Source: Buxus sempervirens
Lineage: Eukaryota > Streptophyta > Magnoliopsida > Buxales > Buxaceae
Reading direction: 5' to 3'
Assembly (NCBI GenBank): GCA_947561395.2
Contig: OX387182.1
Span: 53,529,283 to 53,593,282 of the forward strand
DNA: 64,000 nt
This document shows positions 47,032 through 59,467 of the stretch, in pieces. The notes under the pieces were generated by a model. It was not told where the DNA came from. It did not search any database and was given only the letters and a program-made list of their open reading frames with translations. Position 1 is the stretch's first letter. Every line of letters begins with the position of its first letter. Position numbers and translations under genes: made by a program.

Positions 47032-48946
47032 GGAGCCTCGTCCTTAAGCAAATGGCCAACAATTCTTGCCAAGAACCTTTGCCAAGAAGAGCTCCGAGTG
47101 AAGACGAGAACCGCTGCGGAAGTGCTTCCAGAACCCAGGTAAGCCTCAAACTTTTCTTTAATTTTCTGTTTTTACATTTCTAGATCTAGATCTCTTCTTC
47201 TACCTTTTTGTAGAATAAGGCCTTGATGTGTGTATGAAAACCCTTCCCCGGCTCAAAGTATCTCAAGACTCCCCCTAGCCGTAAAACATGAAGGCGGGAT
47301 CTAGGAGAAATGAGACTGGGTATTGATCCTAGTGCTAGAACCTCTCTTGAATAAGCCTTTTGAATTTATGTAAACCATTTCATATTCAAAGTACCCCAAG
47401 ATTATCTTGAAGAACCGTGTTTAACGGGGAGAGAGAACTAAGGGAAACGATAATGGAACGGAACCCTAGGTTGTTTTTAGAACCCTATCTTGATTGATAT
47501 GAATGCATGCTATCTTTTCTATGTTGTTGGAATGATTTTTACACTTACACACACATAGCATATGCTTTTGGCGGGATAGGCTCATATTTCGGATTTATTG
47601 CATTTATTGTGATAAATCTGAAATAAATAGCCCCAAGCAATTCTGGAATGTTTTTAAATGATTTTCAAATGATTTTGATCTATCTTGCACGGATCACACA
47701 CCTCTTGTCACTGTTTTGAATTGATTTTCTCCAAAAAAAGGCTTAACTTGACAGCAACTGTACCATGACTTCGGACACTCATAACTTCATCGTCCGGATG
47801 AATTTTGGAGTGATTCAATAACCATGGGAAATGTGAGGCTGTCTAGTTTATGCCTACCAATTTTCATTAATTTCTATCAAGCAGAGGTTTGACACCTCTC
47901 TGTCGAAGTTGATAGGTCAATTCAGATCTGAATACGGAACCTGTCACTTCGACCGAGCGCCATGTGTTCGTTTTAAACCCGATTCCAGTGATTTTTGTTT
48001 CTGGGCTCTCCTTTATGAGTCTATTTTCAAATCCAGTTAGTTTCATAATTTTTTGACTCCATTTGTGTTGTTGGTAACAGATTTATGCAGAACGGCTCAT
48101 CAGCACTTTTCTTGGTAAATCTGTGATCTTAGGGGCCTGTTCGGGAGACCACCCAAGGCACATCTGAATGAATTTTTGTATGATGCTAGTTTCATTCGAA
48201 AGATGGCCATACAGACTTCAATCATACCAAATTTCATGAATTTATATGGAGCCGATTTTCCCCAATGATTTTCCAAACTTGCCCACTTGTTATTTTTGAT
48301 GATCTCCAGCAGCAATTTTAAAGGAGGCATAACTTCTAGGATTTCAACCGGATTCAATCAAAATTTTGCATGAGTCTCTTATTTACCATAGTCTTTCAAA
48401 TGGATTTGGTTTGATTCAATTTAAAATTAGATTTGAATGATTTCAAGACAAATGGCATCATCTTTTACCAAATTTTCCGGATTTAACTCAACTTGGTTTT
48501 GTGCAACTTTTGCTTTGATTTCTATCTATTTGTAATATTCCTGAAATGATATTGACATAAAAGAGGAGCTGAAATTCATTTGAATTTTCATGTGACGATA
48601 TCATACATTTGTCCTTTTTCAAGGTTTTTAATGATTTTTAGCAAGCTTTCTTACTCTTTTTTTGCATGAACAAATACTTGGCAACCACCTTGTGTGGGTG
48701 AATGGGGGTTCCTAACACCTTCCCCCGTTCATAATCTAATCCCCTTACCCATCTCTGGATTTGATTTTCAAGTAGGGTTATTTTTATTCTAGAATTTGCC
48801 TTTTAAACTCTTTTTGCCTATTTTTGAATCTTTTGGTGTCCATTCACACCCAAAATCTGAATGGTGGCGACTCTCCCAATTTTTAATTTGAGCCCCATGT
48901 GTTGACGGAGGGGGAATCATCCCGGTGATTTTTTCCATGTCTCACA

Positions 48947-50233
48947 CATCTAGAGGTTCTTCAACAATTTTTCAAATTATTTTGATTCATATTGCATGGA
49001 TCACACACATTTGATCACCATTTTGGATTGATTTTACTTAAAAAGGTCTAAACTGAACAGCAGCTGTACCCTAACTTTTGATACTCATAACTTCATCATC
49101 CGGATGAATTTTGGAGTGATTCCAAAGCCATAGGAAAGGTGAGGCTGTCTAGTTTGTGTCTGTAAAATTTCATCAATTTTTATGATGTGGATTTTTGACA
49201 CAACTCAGTTGAAGTTGATAGGTCAGTTCAGGCTAGATTGTGGAACCTGTCACTTTGACTGAGCGCCATGTGTTCGTTTTAAGTCCGATTCAAGTGATTC
49301 TTGTTATGTGTTTTCCTTCAGAAGTCTAATTTCAAATCCATGTGGTTTCATATTTTTTTGATTCCATTTGTGTTGTGGGTAACATATTTACTCAGAACTG
49401 CTCAATAGCACATTGCTAGGTAAATCTGTGATCTTCGGGGCCTGTTCGGGAGGTCACCCAAGGCACATACGGATGAATTTTTGTATGAGGCTAGTTTCAT
49501 CTGAAAGATGGCCTTACATACTTCATTCATACCAAATTTCATGGATTTATATGGAGCCGATAATTCCAAATGAATTTCCAAAGTTGATCACTTGTTACTT
49601 TTAACAATTTCCAACAGCATATTTCAAAGGAGCATAACTCCTAGGATTTTAACCGGATTTGATTGAAAATTTGCATGAGTTTTCTATTTATCATAATCTT
49701 TCAAATGGATTTGGTTTGACTCAATTAAAATTTGATTTGAATGATTTCAAGACAAATGGCTCTATATTTTACTGAATTTTCCGGATTTGTCTCAACTTAG
49801 TTTTGTTCAAGTCTTGCTTTGATTTCAATTTAATGGTGATATCCAAGAAGTGATACTGACATAAAAGAGGATTTGGAATTCATTTGATTTCTCATGTGAA
49901 AGTATCATACATTTGTTTAATCCTTTTTCAAGGTTTTTGATTATTTTAGCAAGCTTTCTTATTTTTTTAACATGAACAACACTTGGCAACCACCTTGTGT
50001 GGGTGAATGGGGGTGCCTAACACCTTCCCCCATTCATAATCTAATCCCCTTACCCATCTCTGAATTTTATTTTTAAGTAGAGTTATTTTTACTCTAGTAT
50101 TTGCCTTTTTGCTTGTTTGATGATTTTGGTGTCCATTCACACCCAAAAATTGAATGGTGGCGACTCTCCCATATTTCGTTGAGCCCGTGTGATGACGGAG
50201 GGAATCATCTCAGTGATTTTTCCATGTCTCACA
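48947..50233 (+). mobile_element. Right piece of the Tat-A 3' LTR
   Basis: Homologous to the second half of the Tat-B LTR but clearly more diverged, ending TGTCTCACA at 50233. It includes the PBS-like TGGCGACTC at 50158. Its length complements the left piece at 9206-10253. The following CACTC is the expected target duplication of Tat-A in the copia gag, whose other copy lies outside the window. Confidence 0.75.
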
Positions 50234-50645
50234 CACTCATTTTTAATTCTTCAAACCTAGTGATGAACATCTGCAATTTGGAATTCTTCACAAGGATAGT
50301 TCCTTCATGAGTGGTTTCTAAAATATCCCAAATTTCTTTACTGGTCTGACACGTGGACACCCGTTTGAATTCATCAGCAGATATTGCACTAAAAAGTGCA
50401 TTGACACCTTTACTGTTGTGGTTTACATCAATCAACTTTTCTCTAGTCCATTGAGTTGGATCTTTGGGTTTAACTTCACCATCTATAATAATAGTGGGTG
50501 GAGTCCATCCTCTTTCAACACTTCCCCATACCTTTTCATCAATAGCCTTAAGATAGGCTCGCATACGAACTTTCCAATAGGCATAATTATTGCCATCAAA
50601 GAAGGGTGGGGCAGTGGAAGACTTATTCATGACTAATAGAGTCAA
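50234..50645 (-). pseudogene. gag: Ty1/copia gag N-terminus, truncated by Tat-A
   Basis: The ORF reads PPFFDGNNYAYWKVRMRAYL, then SKEIWDILETTHEGT and RFEELKMS, the usual copia gag (DUF4219/UBN2-type) pattern. It stops exactly where the Tat-A LTR begins, so the rest of the element must lie left of Tat-A. The likely start is the Met of MNKSS at about 50630. Confidence 0.85.
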
Positions 50646-50660
50646 GGATCAGGTTAACTA

Positions 50661-50671
50661 CTTTGATACCA
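50661..50671 (-). other. Copia primer-binding site
   Basis: TGGTATCAAAG on the minus strand, two bases inside the LTR edge. It resembles the initiator-tRNA-Met PBS of plant copia elements. Confidence 0.7.
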
Positions 50672-50673
50672 AT

Positions 50674-51749
50674 TGAAAAATACGGTTTAGACTCTAACAA
50701 CACCTAGAAGGGGTGACTAGGTGTAAACGATTGCGGAATAAAATTTCTACTAATTAAAGACAAGTCTTAATTAATAGGCATGCACAAGTTTTAGACAAAT
50801 AGCAACAATATGATATCTAGAGTCACACAAAATTGCAAATAAGAATAATTAGAAGAATAAGTCAACACAAACAATTTTGGTGACGAAGGGAAAACTCTAA
50901 GAAAACTCTCAAAGAGAAAAACCCTTCGGGCGATCAGGAGCCACCTCAGAAAATTTCATTATAAGAAAATGACTTACAGACAGTGGTTCAGACGACTCAA
51001 CATAGACTCTGACTCACAGTCTAAGTATCTAAAGAACTCTTCAGGCTTGCACCCTTGCAGTGATCCAGAACTCTGAATATCTTCTTCGTGAAGCACCAAA
51101 CGAACTAGCTCAGAAACTATAGGAACTCCCACGAGCAAACTCTCAAATCCGGAACTCCAAGGTAAGAGAAGAAGGAAGAAAAGAAGGTTTGATGGCTCAA
51201 AGGTACAAAAGTAGGAGAGAAGTTTCTCTTCCTCACACAAGACGATTTAGGTTCCAAATACGACTCAAATCCCGTATTGGAACGTCTTAAGGATACTTAT
51301 ATAGGTTAGGAAGAAGTCTAGAAGGAATTGGAATTAAATCAGAAAAGATCGGAATTTTTATAAGTGAATTTACGACTCAAACGTTCGAACGGTCTCAAAC
51401 ACGGCTCTCACACCAGGTTAAATATAAGCGATTGTTCGAACAACGGGTCTCATGGTCTCGAACGCTACTCTCAGGTTTGTCTGCTTCACCACTGAACCTA
51501 TGGCCTTCGAACGACCCATCTAACATTCTTGAACGCTACTCTCGGGTTTCTCTGCAACTAAATTTAACACTGAACGTTCGAACGGTGCCTCTCACGCTTT
51601 CAAACGCCAACCATAAAATCTTCATTTTGACTCCAATTTTGATGCTGTTTGGACCATGACTTCTATAACTTATTCTAACAAATTTAACCACTTTTAATAC
51701 AAAAATTTTTTACACGAAATTAAGCCAAACTAAATTGTTAAACCTAACA
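50674..51749 (-). mobile_element. Copia 5' LTR
   Basis: A 1076-bp LTR on the minus strand, starting TGTTAGGTTTAAC (complement of 51749 leftward) and ending CA at 50674, next to the PBS. It contains repeated CGTTCGAACGGT-like words near 51381, 51435 and 51574. Confidence 0.75.
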
Positions 51750-51830
51750 AGGAGATCTAGGAGGAATTGCTCTGGTGAGAGAACGATGAGTTTGCAACAA
51801 AAAAATATAGAAAAATAAAGGGAGAGAGGG
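51750..51830. other. Unassigned junction
   Basis: Eighty bases between the copia LTR and a possible older LTR. Nothing recognised. Confidence 0.4.
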
Positions 51831-52110
51831 TGTAAAAACCCGAAATTTTTGGTTTTTATTTTGAGAAATAATTAAAATAAATTATTTATTTATGTGGTGG
51901 ACTTTCAGGTGAACAATGCACAAGGGCAAGTTGGTAAATTTCTTAAAGGATGGATTTAGCTAAACTAAGGTAAGTCAAGTTAGGATACAATTTTTAATAT
52001 TCAATAAGTAATATGTAATAATTTGTTAACTATTAGTGGTACTAATATTTCATTTAAAATTTGATAAATCAAAGTATTAAAAGAGAATAGGTTGTTGGTA
52101 TAGGTGACAT

Positions 52111-54599
52111 TGTAACGCCCCGGATCCGTGTTGTTCATTAAAGACATAACACGTCTCACGGAGGTTAGGCAAGGATCGTTAATCAATTTATGATCGCTGG
52201 ATAATCATACATCTATAACCTAACAGAGTGCACATTTCCATTTATGCAAAATTGTAACATTTAAACTGAACTGAAATCATATGGTTCATCCCCAATTACT
52301 TTAATACATCTCAATAAATTCAAGTTCTCAAATTCGGAACAGATAACCTACAAGTCTAAGGAAGGTAATAGTAGTCTTCCTCCCTATATGCCTCAGCAGG
52401 ATCTACCCCAGTAATCGCCTCACCACGAGTATCTGAAAAAATAGAACAACAACATAGTGAGATACGAATATCTCAGCGAGTAGCACATGCATGCAGAAAT
52501 AATTGAATCACATTTTAAAACTATGCATCGACAACACTACAATACGTTTAAACAGCCAACATCAATTTCCCAAGTTCAAATCAAACAAATCACATCTCAG
52601 TTAAGTACAATAACACATCGATTGGTCAATGTCATGACTATCGTTTGGTTGATAAATTAAACATGCCAAGTAGACACTCCACACCTCCATGTACACAGTT
52701 CCGGCCTACTCAGGGTTTCGGATACTCTGAAATGACGGCCTACTCAGGGTTTCGTCATCCAATGCAGGCCTACTCCCCGGGTTTCTGCATTGACAACCAG
52801 GCCTACTCAGGGTTTCTGGCGGCTCTACACCGGTCGTGGCAACACACAAGGCCATGCAATTCCAACAACCAACAATAACATCACATTACTAAGCTTAAAC
52901 ATCTGGATCCAGGACAAGCTAGACCAAAACAGTAAACATCGTATAATCTCGATTTCAATATCAAAACAAACCATTCATTTCCACATCATGTAATTACTCA
53001 TCACAATTCATCACCTGTCCCTCTGGACCAAGCAGTACCTCAAGTACATTCAGTAATTTCTCATTTCCGTAACACAAGTCATATGAAAGATGAAAGTAAA
53101 ACTCAATCCATTCATACCAAAGAAAACCTTTCAATACGTATAAAGTTTCCAACAAGTGAAACCAGAAATACAAGAACTTCTCAATCAAAACAGTGTATAG
53201 AACAAGAAAAAGTAACTGGTAACTCTTACTAGTTTGGTGTCCGGCACAATACTCATAAGTAACCTAAACCCAACTTAAAAACTCTTAAGAGGTTCACAAA
53301 TTTTCCTCTATTAATTTCATAGGCAAAATGGTTTCCCAGGTTCCTAACCAAGTGAATAGTGAAGTGGTTTAACCCCTAAGAAGTGCAAATACTCTTGGTC
53401 AAATCAGAAATTCCATTTCGGTAAGCAAAATAGGTCTGCCGCTCACCTATCGAGGTGGGCGCGAGGTGAGCGCCGGTCGGCGGTGAAGAAAACGGGCAAA
53501 ATCGACCTGCCGCTCACCCGACGCTAGGTGAGCGCGAGATGAGCGCGAGATGGGCGTGAGGTGGGCGCGAGATTCGCGCGAGATGGGCGCCTTGTTTTCT
53601 ACTTCGCGCGAGATGAGCGCGAGGTGGGCGCGGGATCGGCGGTAGGTATTTTTAACGGGGCGCCTACCTCCGAGGTGAACGCCGGTGAGCGCGAGGTGAG
53701 CGGATACCCCCTGTGGTTTTCATTTCTCTGTTATTTTGAGATCTACATGATTGGCCGGTTTGTGAAGTTCTGTAACTACTCCAGTACACTCCTAATACTC
53801 CCAGAAGACTTCCCAACCACATTTGAAATTAATCTAAACACTTTCATTTTCAATTAAAACTTCAATCCGGAGACTCTGTTCACGTAACTTTCCGAAAAAC
53901 CAGAAAAACCAGAAAACATCATACCATCACTTAATATACAAACCATGCATCAGAATAAACTCGAGAAAACACAAAACACCAAAACCCAGTTGTAAAACAG
54001 TGCTACTCACCTGAGTGTGCTTATTCCCGAATGATAAAACCCCGGCCGATCACTTCTCGGCCACGCGCGCGAATGAAAAACCTATCGAAACTAATCTTCT
54101 CGAGCAGAGGGAAATAACCCAAGGAACTTCAGCTCCGAACTCCTTCTTCCAGCACTTGCGATATATGGTTCTTCACGAACGGAAGCCCTAGTCGCCCTCC
54201 AGCCGAAATCGCCAATTCTCCTTATGTCCAGAGTTAACGAAAATGTTGCCGAAATTATGCTAAGCGTATTCTCATAAACCCGAACCCTACTTTCGATTTT
54301 AGTCCACTTACTTGTTACATACTCGCTCGAATACTCTCCCATTTCCTTGATCCTATGCATGCTCGCCCACCAAAGATACTACATATTAAGCATCTATTCG
54401 TGTTAATAACCACATAACTACACCTTAATAATACCAATGATAATACTACGATTTTTCGGAAAAATGGCTATATAACGCCTGTACATATGAGTATGGGCTA
54501 AGCCCTCAAACCACAAAATAACCTGATAAACACAGTTTATACATCAGAATAAATAACTAAATAATTAAATAAATACTCACAAAAATTCAGGGTCTTACA
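52111..54599 (-). repeat. Chromovirus 3' LTR (left)
   Basis: On the minus strand it starts TGTAAGACCCTG and ends GGGGCGTTACA. It contains four GGCCTACTCAGGGTTTC-like units (52703, 52737, 52767, 52800) and a GC-rich repeat block (53446-53705). Confidence 0.93.
53446..53705. repeat. GAGCGCGAG repeat block in the chromovirus LTR
   Basis: Many imperfect 10-12 bp units of GTGAGCGCGAG / GTGGGCGCGAG type, in an otherwise AT-rich LTR. The same block is at 60803-61062 in the other LTR. It is very CpG-dense. Confidence 0.8.
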
Positions 54600-54611
54600 T
54601 CCTCCCCTCCT
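54600..54611 (-). other. Chromovirus polypurine tract
   Basis: AGGAGGGGAGGA on the minus strand, adjoining the 3' LTR. Confidence 0.75.
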
Positions 54612-54639
54612 ACAAGAAATTTCGTCCTCGAAATTTACC

Positions 54640-57600
54640 TCAAGAAGGAACAAACAATTCCGGATACTTCTTCTTCATCTCTTCCTCACCTTCCCAAGTG
54701 CATTCTTCCACAGTATGATTCTGCCATAGCACTTTCACTAAGGGAACAACCTTGGTGCGAAGAATCTGCTCACGACGGTCTAGAATCTGAACTGGCCTCT
54801 CTTCGTATGTCAGATGTTCTCGGATCACTAAAGGTTCAGGATTTATCACGTGACTAGGATCCGCTATGTACTGCCGCAACATGGATACGTGGAATACATC
54901 ATGGACTCCTGCTAAATGGTTTGGCAAAGCTAGCTTATAAGCTACCGGGTTAATCACCTTCACAATCTCAAACGGCCCAATAAAACGTGGAGACAACTTC
55001 CCTTTCTTCCCGAATCTCAGGATTCCTTTGGAAGGCGATATCTTCAAGAACACTTGGTCTCCCACTTCAAATTTCAGCTCACGTCGTCGGGTGTCTGAAT
55101 AACTTTTCTGACGACTCTGTGCAGTCAACAACCGCTGTCTAATCAATTTCACCTTTTCCATACTATCTTGTATAATCTCAGGCCCAAAGTACTGTTTCTC
55201 TCCTACCTCCACCCAGCACACAGGAGATCTACAAATCCTGCCATAAAGTGCTTCGTAGGGTGCCATCTGTATACTAGCCTGATAGCTATTATTGTAAGCG
55301 AACTCGGCTAAGTGTAAATACTTACTCCAATTGCCACCCCAATCCAGGACACAACATCTCAACATGTTCTCTAGAGTCTAAATAGTTCTTTCAGACTGGC
55401 CGTCGGTCTGTGGGTGGAAACTAGTACTGAAACTTAACTTAGTTCCCATGGCCTCCTGGAATCACTGCCAAAAATGCGAGGTAAACCGAGAATCCCTATC
55501 CGATACATTGGACACTGGAACCCCATGCAACCGGACTATCTCTCGAGTATACAGCTCTACCAATGATGCCAAAGTCTGTGTGGTCTGGTAAGGCAAAAAG
55601 TGAGCTGATTTTGTTAGCCTATCCACAATCACCCATACGCCGTTGTGATTCTTAGCTATAGGCGGTAGCCCACTCACAAAATCCATCGATATATGTTCCC
55701 ATTTCCACTCAGGAACCGGCAAAGGTCGCATCAAACCTGGAGGTCTCCTATGCTCTGCCTTTACCTGTTGACAAGTGAGGCACTTGGCTACATACTCCGC
55801 AATGTCTTTCTTCATTCCTGACCACCAATATACTGATCTTAGGTTCTTGTACATCTTGGTGCTCCCAGGGTGAATTGCATATTTGGACCTGTGACTCTCG
55901 TCTAGGATCAATCCCTTGACTTCCGCATTGTTTGGAACACAAGTCCGCCCTTGAAATCTCACCAATCCATCCCGAACATCAAAATCTTTCGTGGCCTCAT
56001 CACCCTTCTCTACTAACCCCTTGATGCGTAATAAATCGGGATCTACCAACTAACCTTCCCGAATGCTCTGAATCAACTCTGGCTCTGCTTGAACTCGTGC
56101 CATAATCAATCCATGCCCATGAGTGCTGAACTCCCCAGGCCATTCTACAACAGTATCAACAAGAGTGCACTGACTAGCCATGAAAGCAGCTAGTGTGGCT
56201 ACCTCATCTTGAGAAACAACTCTACGACTCAGTGCATCTGCTACCACATTAGCCTTGCCCGGGTGATAATGTAGTGTGAAATCATAATCTTTTAGAAGAT
56301 CCATCCATCTCCTTTGCCTCATATTCAACTCTCTCTGGGAAAATATATATCTTAAGCTCTTGTGATCTGAGAATATCTCGAATTTGGCTCCCATCAAATA
56401 GTGCCTCCACAACTTAAGTGCAAACACGATCGCTGCCAACTCTAGATCGTGCGTAGGGTAATTCTTCTCATGAGTGCGTAGCAACCTTGAAGCATAGGCT
56501 ACCACATGTCTTTGCTGCATCAGAACACAGCCCAACCCTACTCGAGAAGCATCACAATAGATCGAAAATCCCTCACTCACTGATGGCACAATCAAGACTG
56601 GAGCTGAAGACAGTTTACCTTTCAACTCCTGAAAACTGTTCTCACACTTCTCACTCCATTCAAACTTCACTGCCTTTTTAGTGAGATTGGATAGTGGTGC
56701 GGCTACTCGTGAGAAATTCTCTATGAATCTCCTGTAATATCCAGCCATCCCCAAGAAGCTCCGAATCTCTGTCACAGATGAAGGTCTAGGCCATTCTGCA
56801 ACAGCCTGCACTTTAGTGGGATCCACTGCTATACCATTTCCAGAAATCACGTGTCCCAAGAAACTCACCTCTCTCAACCAGAACTGACACTTGCTGAACT
56901 TGGCATACAATCTGTGCTCTCTCAATGTCTGCAATACAGTTCGGAGGTGCCTTACATGATCCTCTCTACTTCGAGAATACACTAGGATATCATCGATGAA
57001 CACAACTACAAAGCTGTCCAAGTGTGTGTGAAACACCCGATTCATCAGGTTCATGAAAACAGCTGGGGCATTAGTCAGTCCAAAAGGCATAACCCGAAAC
57101 TCGTAGTGCCCATATCGAGTACGGAAAGCCGTCTTCTCTACATCCTCTGGGGCTACTCTCAACTGGTGGTATCCAGATCTCAGGTTGATCTTAGAAAACC
57201 AAGACGCTCCCCTCAACTGGTCGAACAAGTCATCAATCCGAGGCAATGGATACTTATTCTTGATAGTGACTTGATTCAACTGGCGGTAATCTATACACAT
57301 CCTCATCGTCCCGTCCTTCTTCTGGACAAACAGGACTGGTGCACCCCATGGTGACACGCTGGGCCTAAAAAAACCCTTTGCTTCCAATTCGTCCAACTGT
57401 TTCTTCATCTCATGATTTTCAGGTTGTGACATCCTGTATGGTGGTTTGGATACAGGTGCCGTACCAGGTAAGAGTCGTATACTGAACTCAACCTCTCTAG
57501 GTGGCGGTAATCCCGGTAGATCGTCTGGGAATATGTCATCAAACTCTGCTACTATAGGCACACTAGAAAGACTAAGTGCCGTAGACTTTGCCTCCTCAAC

Positions 57601-59313
57601 CTCAATGGATGCTACTAAACTGATCCGTGTTCTCAACCCTTCACATCGGAAACAGTGCACTGGCTGGTCTGGCTGACATACCATAATGGTACCCCTATAG
57701 CAATCTATGCTCACATGATGCCGAAAAAGCCAATCGATGCCTAAGATCACATCAAATTCCCCGAATTCCAGTTCTACCAAGTCCCCTGGCAACTCCAAAG
57801 AACTCAATCTGATCATGCAATCCCTAAACACGGTCTGTACTCTAGTGGTTTCCCCTAATGGTGTGTGTACAAGTAACTCGGACTCGAGTGTGGAAGGAAC
57901 CAAACCAATACGGCATGCACATAAAGGAGTAATGAAAGATCTAGAAGCACCCGAATCGAATAAGCATACGGCTGATCTACCGTGAATGGAAAGAATACCT
58001 CCAACCAACTGTGGCGCCTCTGGCTCCTCCTCACGAGCCTCCTCGACATGCCCTCCCTCAGGCTCATCCTCCTGAGCTGCTACTGCATATACTCTAGTCT
58101 GCTGGGGGCGTGGGGGTGGTGCCTGCCGTCTCTGAGGTGCCTGCTGCCTCTGCGGTAACTGCTGCCTCTGGTATCCCCCACTGCTCTGACCCGGAAATCT
58201 CGGCGGTGCTGGAAGTGCTGGCACGGGTCTAGAGTACTGAAATCTCGAAGCCTCGGCCGGTCGGGTGTCCATAGGTGCAGTAAGGGCTGGCTTGAGTAAC
58301 TGGTAAGTGTTCGGGTGGGGACAGTCAGCAACCCGATGCCCATGCTGGCCACATCTAAAACACGCGCCTGGAGGTGACACGCACGGACCTGGGATGTGAA
58401 ATCGGCCGCAACTGAAACAACCTCCTGAGCCTCTCCTATCCCTCTGTCCATAGTCGAACCTCGGTCTCTTGTCCCTATCCGGGACCCTCCGTGTCTCTGT
58501 GCCGCTCGGCTGTGCTCTAACACTGCTCTGCTCAGTCCCTGAATCTCTAATCTTTCTTTCAACTCGCAGAGCTCTCCCCACTAAATCTGAGTATCTGGTG
58601 CACATCAGCACCGAGACCATGCGCCTGATGTCTGCCCTCAGTCCTCTCTCGAAATGCTGGGTGCGCCTCTGCTCATCATGCACTATATGGTGAGCAAATC
58701 GAGAAAGAACCACAAACCGAGCCTTGTACTGTGCTACGGTCAACGATCCCTGAGAGATATCCATGAACTCTCTCTCCTTCTGCAACCTCACCTCTGCAGA
58801 AAAATACTGCTCATAAAAGACCTGCCTAAACTGGTCCCAAGTCATCTGGATCCCATCTACCGCCTGCCTCCGTAATGACTGCCACCAATGCTGTGCCTCG
58901 CCCTCTAGGGTGAAGGTAGCCAATCTCACCCTCCGGTCCTCTGGACAGTCCATCGTATCAAACATGCGCTCCACTCTAGCTACCCAGCTCTCCGCCTCCA
59001 ACGGATCTGGAACTCCATAAAACGGCGGGGCAGTCAGCTTTCTGAACTGATCAATGTCCCTCAAGGACAACTCCTCTCTCACCCGCTGCTGATCCATCGT
59101 AGCTCCATGACCATTTCGCTGGCCATTACCATTCCCAGTCTGACTCATCCTTTGCTCCCTCTCCATCGCAAGGAGGTGGGCAAGCGAGCCAACCGCAGCC
59201 CAAATGTCCTCTACTGGGGGTGGGGCTCCCCGTGGTGGTGCAGGTGGCTGCTCCTGTGGTACGTCCCTCTCTGGACAATCCACAGTCCTCGCACGTCTGC
59301 CTCTACCAGCCAT
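54640..59313 (-). pseudogene. gag-pol: Chromovirus gag-pol polyprotein (three stops, RT active site lost)
   Basis: One frame from ATG at 59313 (MAGRGRRAR) to 54640, about 1,557 codons. Order: gag ([13 protein letters not shown]), zinc knuckle [14 protein letters not shown], protease (FDSGASRSF, later VILGIDWL), RT ([28 protein letters not shown]), RNase H ([13 protein letters not shown]), integrase (HPGSTKMYKNL, SMDFVSGLP, SDRDSRFTS) and a C-terminal chromodomain-like part (VLWQNHTVEECTWEGEEEM). TAG at 56050, TGA at 55462 and TAG at 55378 interrupt it. RT motif A reads [10 protein letters not shown], with Asn where the catalytic Asp is expected. There are no frameshifts, in keeping with young age. 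Confidence 0.92.
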
Positions 59314-59447
59314 GTATACCTGTAAGCACAAAATACCACATTAGTTAAGAACTCTCTTCTAATCCTCATGGTTCTATCTAACGTATGCACAACATTTCCC
59401 CAGGGTTTTCTATGGTCATACTATCTAAACCTCAAATTTTTCCAGCT

Positions 59448-59463
59448 TAAGTCTCTGATACCA
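59448..59463 (-). other. Chromovirus primer-binding site
   Basis: TGGTATCAGAGACTTA on the minus strand, four bases from the LTR edge. It is the initiator-tRNA-Met type usual for chromoviruses. Confidence 0.8.
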
Positions 59464-59467
59464 TCTC

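Larger units (their letters stand above)
10369..48946 (+). mobile_element. Tat-B: giant Tat/Ogre-type Ty3 retrotransposon
   Basis: The element comprises 5' LTR, PBS, long leader, gag, protease with G-patch-like end, RT, RNase H, a second (archaeal-type) RNase H, integrase, two antisense genes, polypurine tract and 3' LTR. The dual RNase H marks the Tat lineage. Removing the Helitron (12.2 kb) and the solo LTR (3.2 kb) leaves an internal region of about 18 kb. The flanking target-site duplication is unclear (AACCT left, CATCT right). All ORFs are broken, so it is non-autonomous now. Confidence 0.85.
46614..48946 (+). mobile_element. Tat-B 3' LTR
   Basis: A 2333-bp LTR from TGTAGACACC to TGTCTCACA, matching the 5' LTR. 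It has boxes at 46715, 46754, 46793 and 46832 (39-bp steps), a telo-box hairpin (46949-47014) and TATAAATA at 47024. It is followed directly by older LTR sequence. Confidence 0.88.

Noticed and set aside
58080..58562. 160-codon minus-strand ORF in the chromovirus gag region
   Set aside because: It overlaps the true gag frame, which carries the recognisable zinc knuckle and gag domain.
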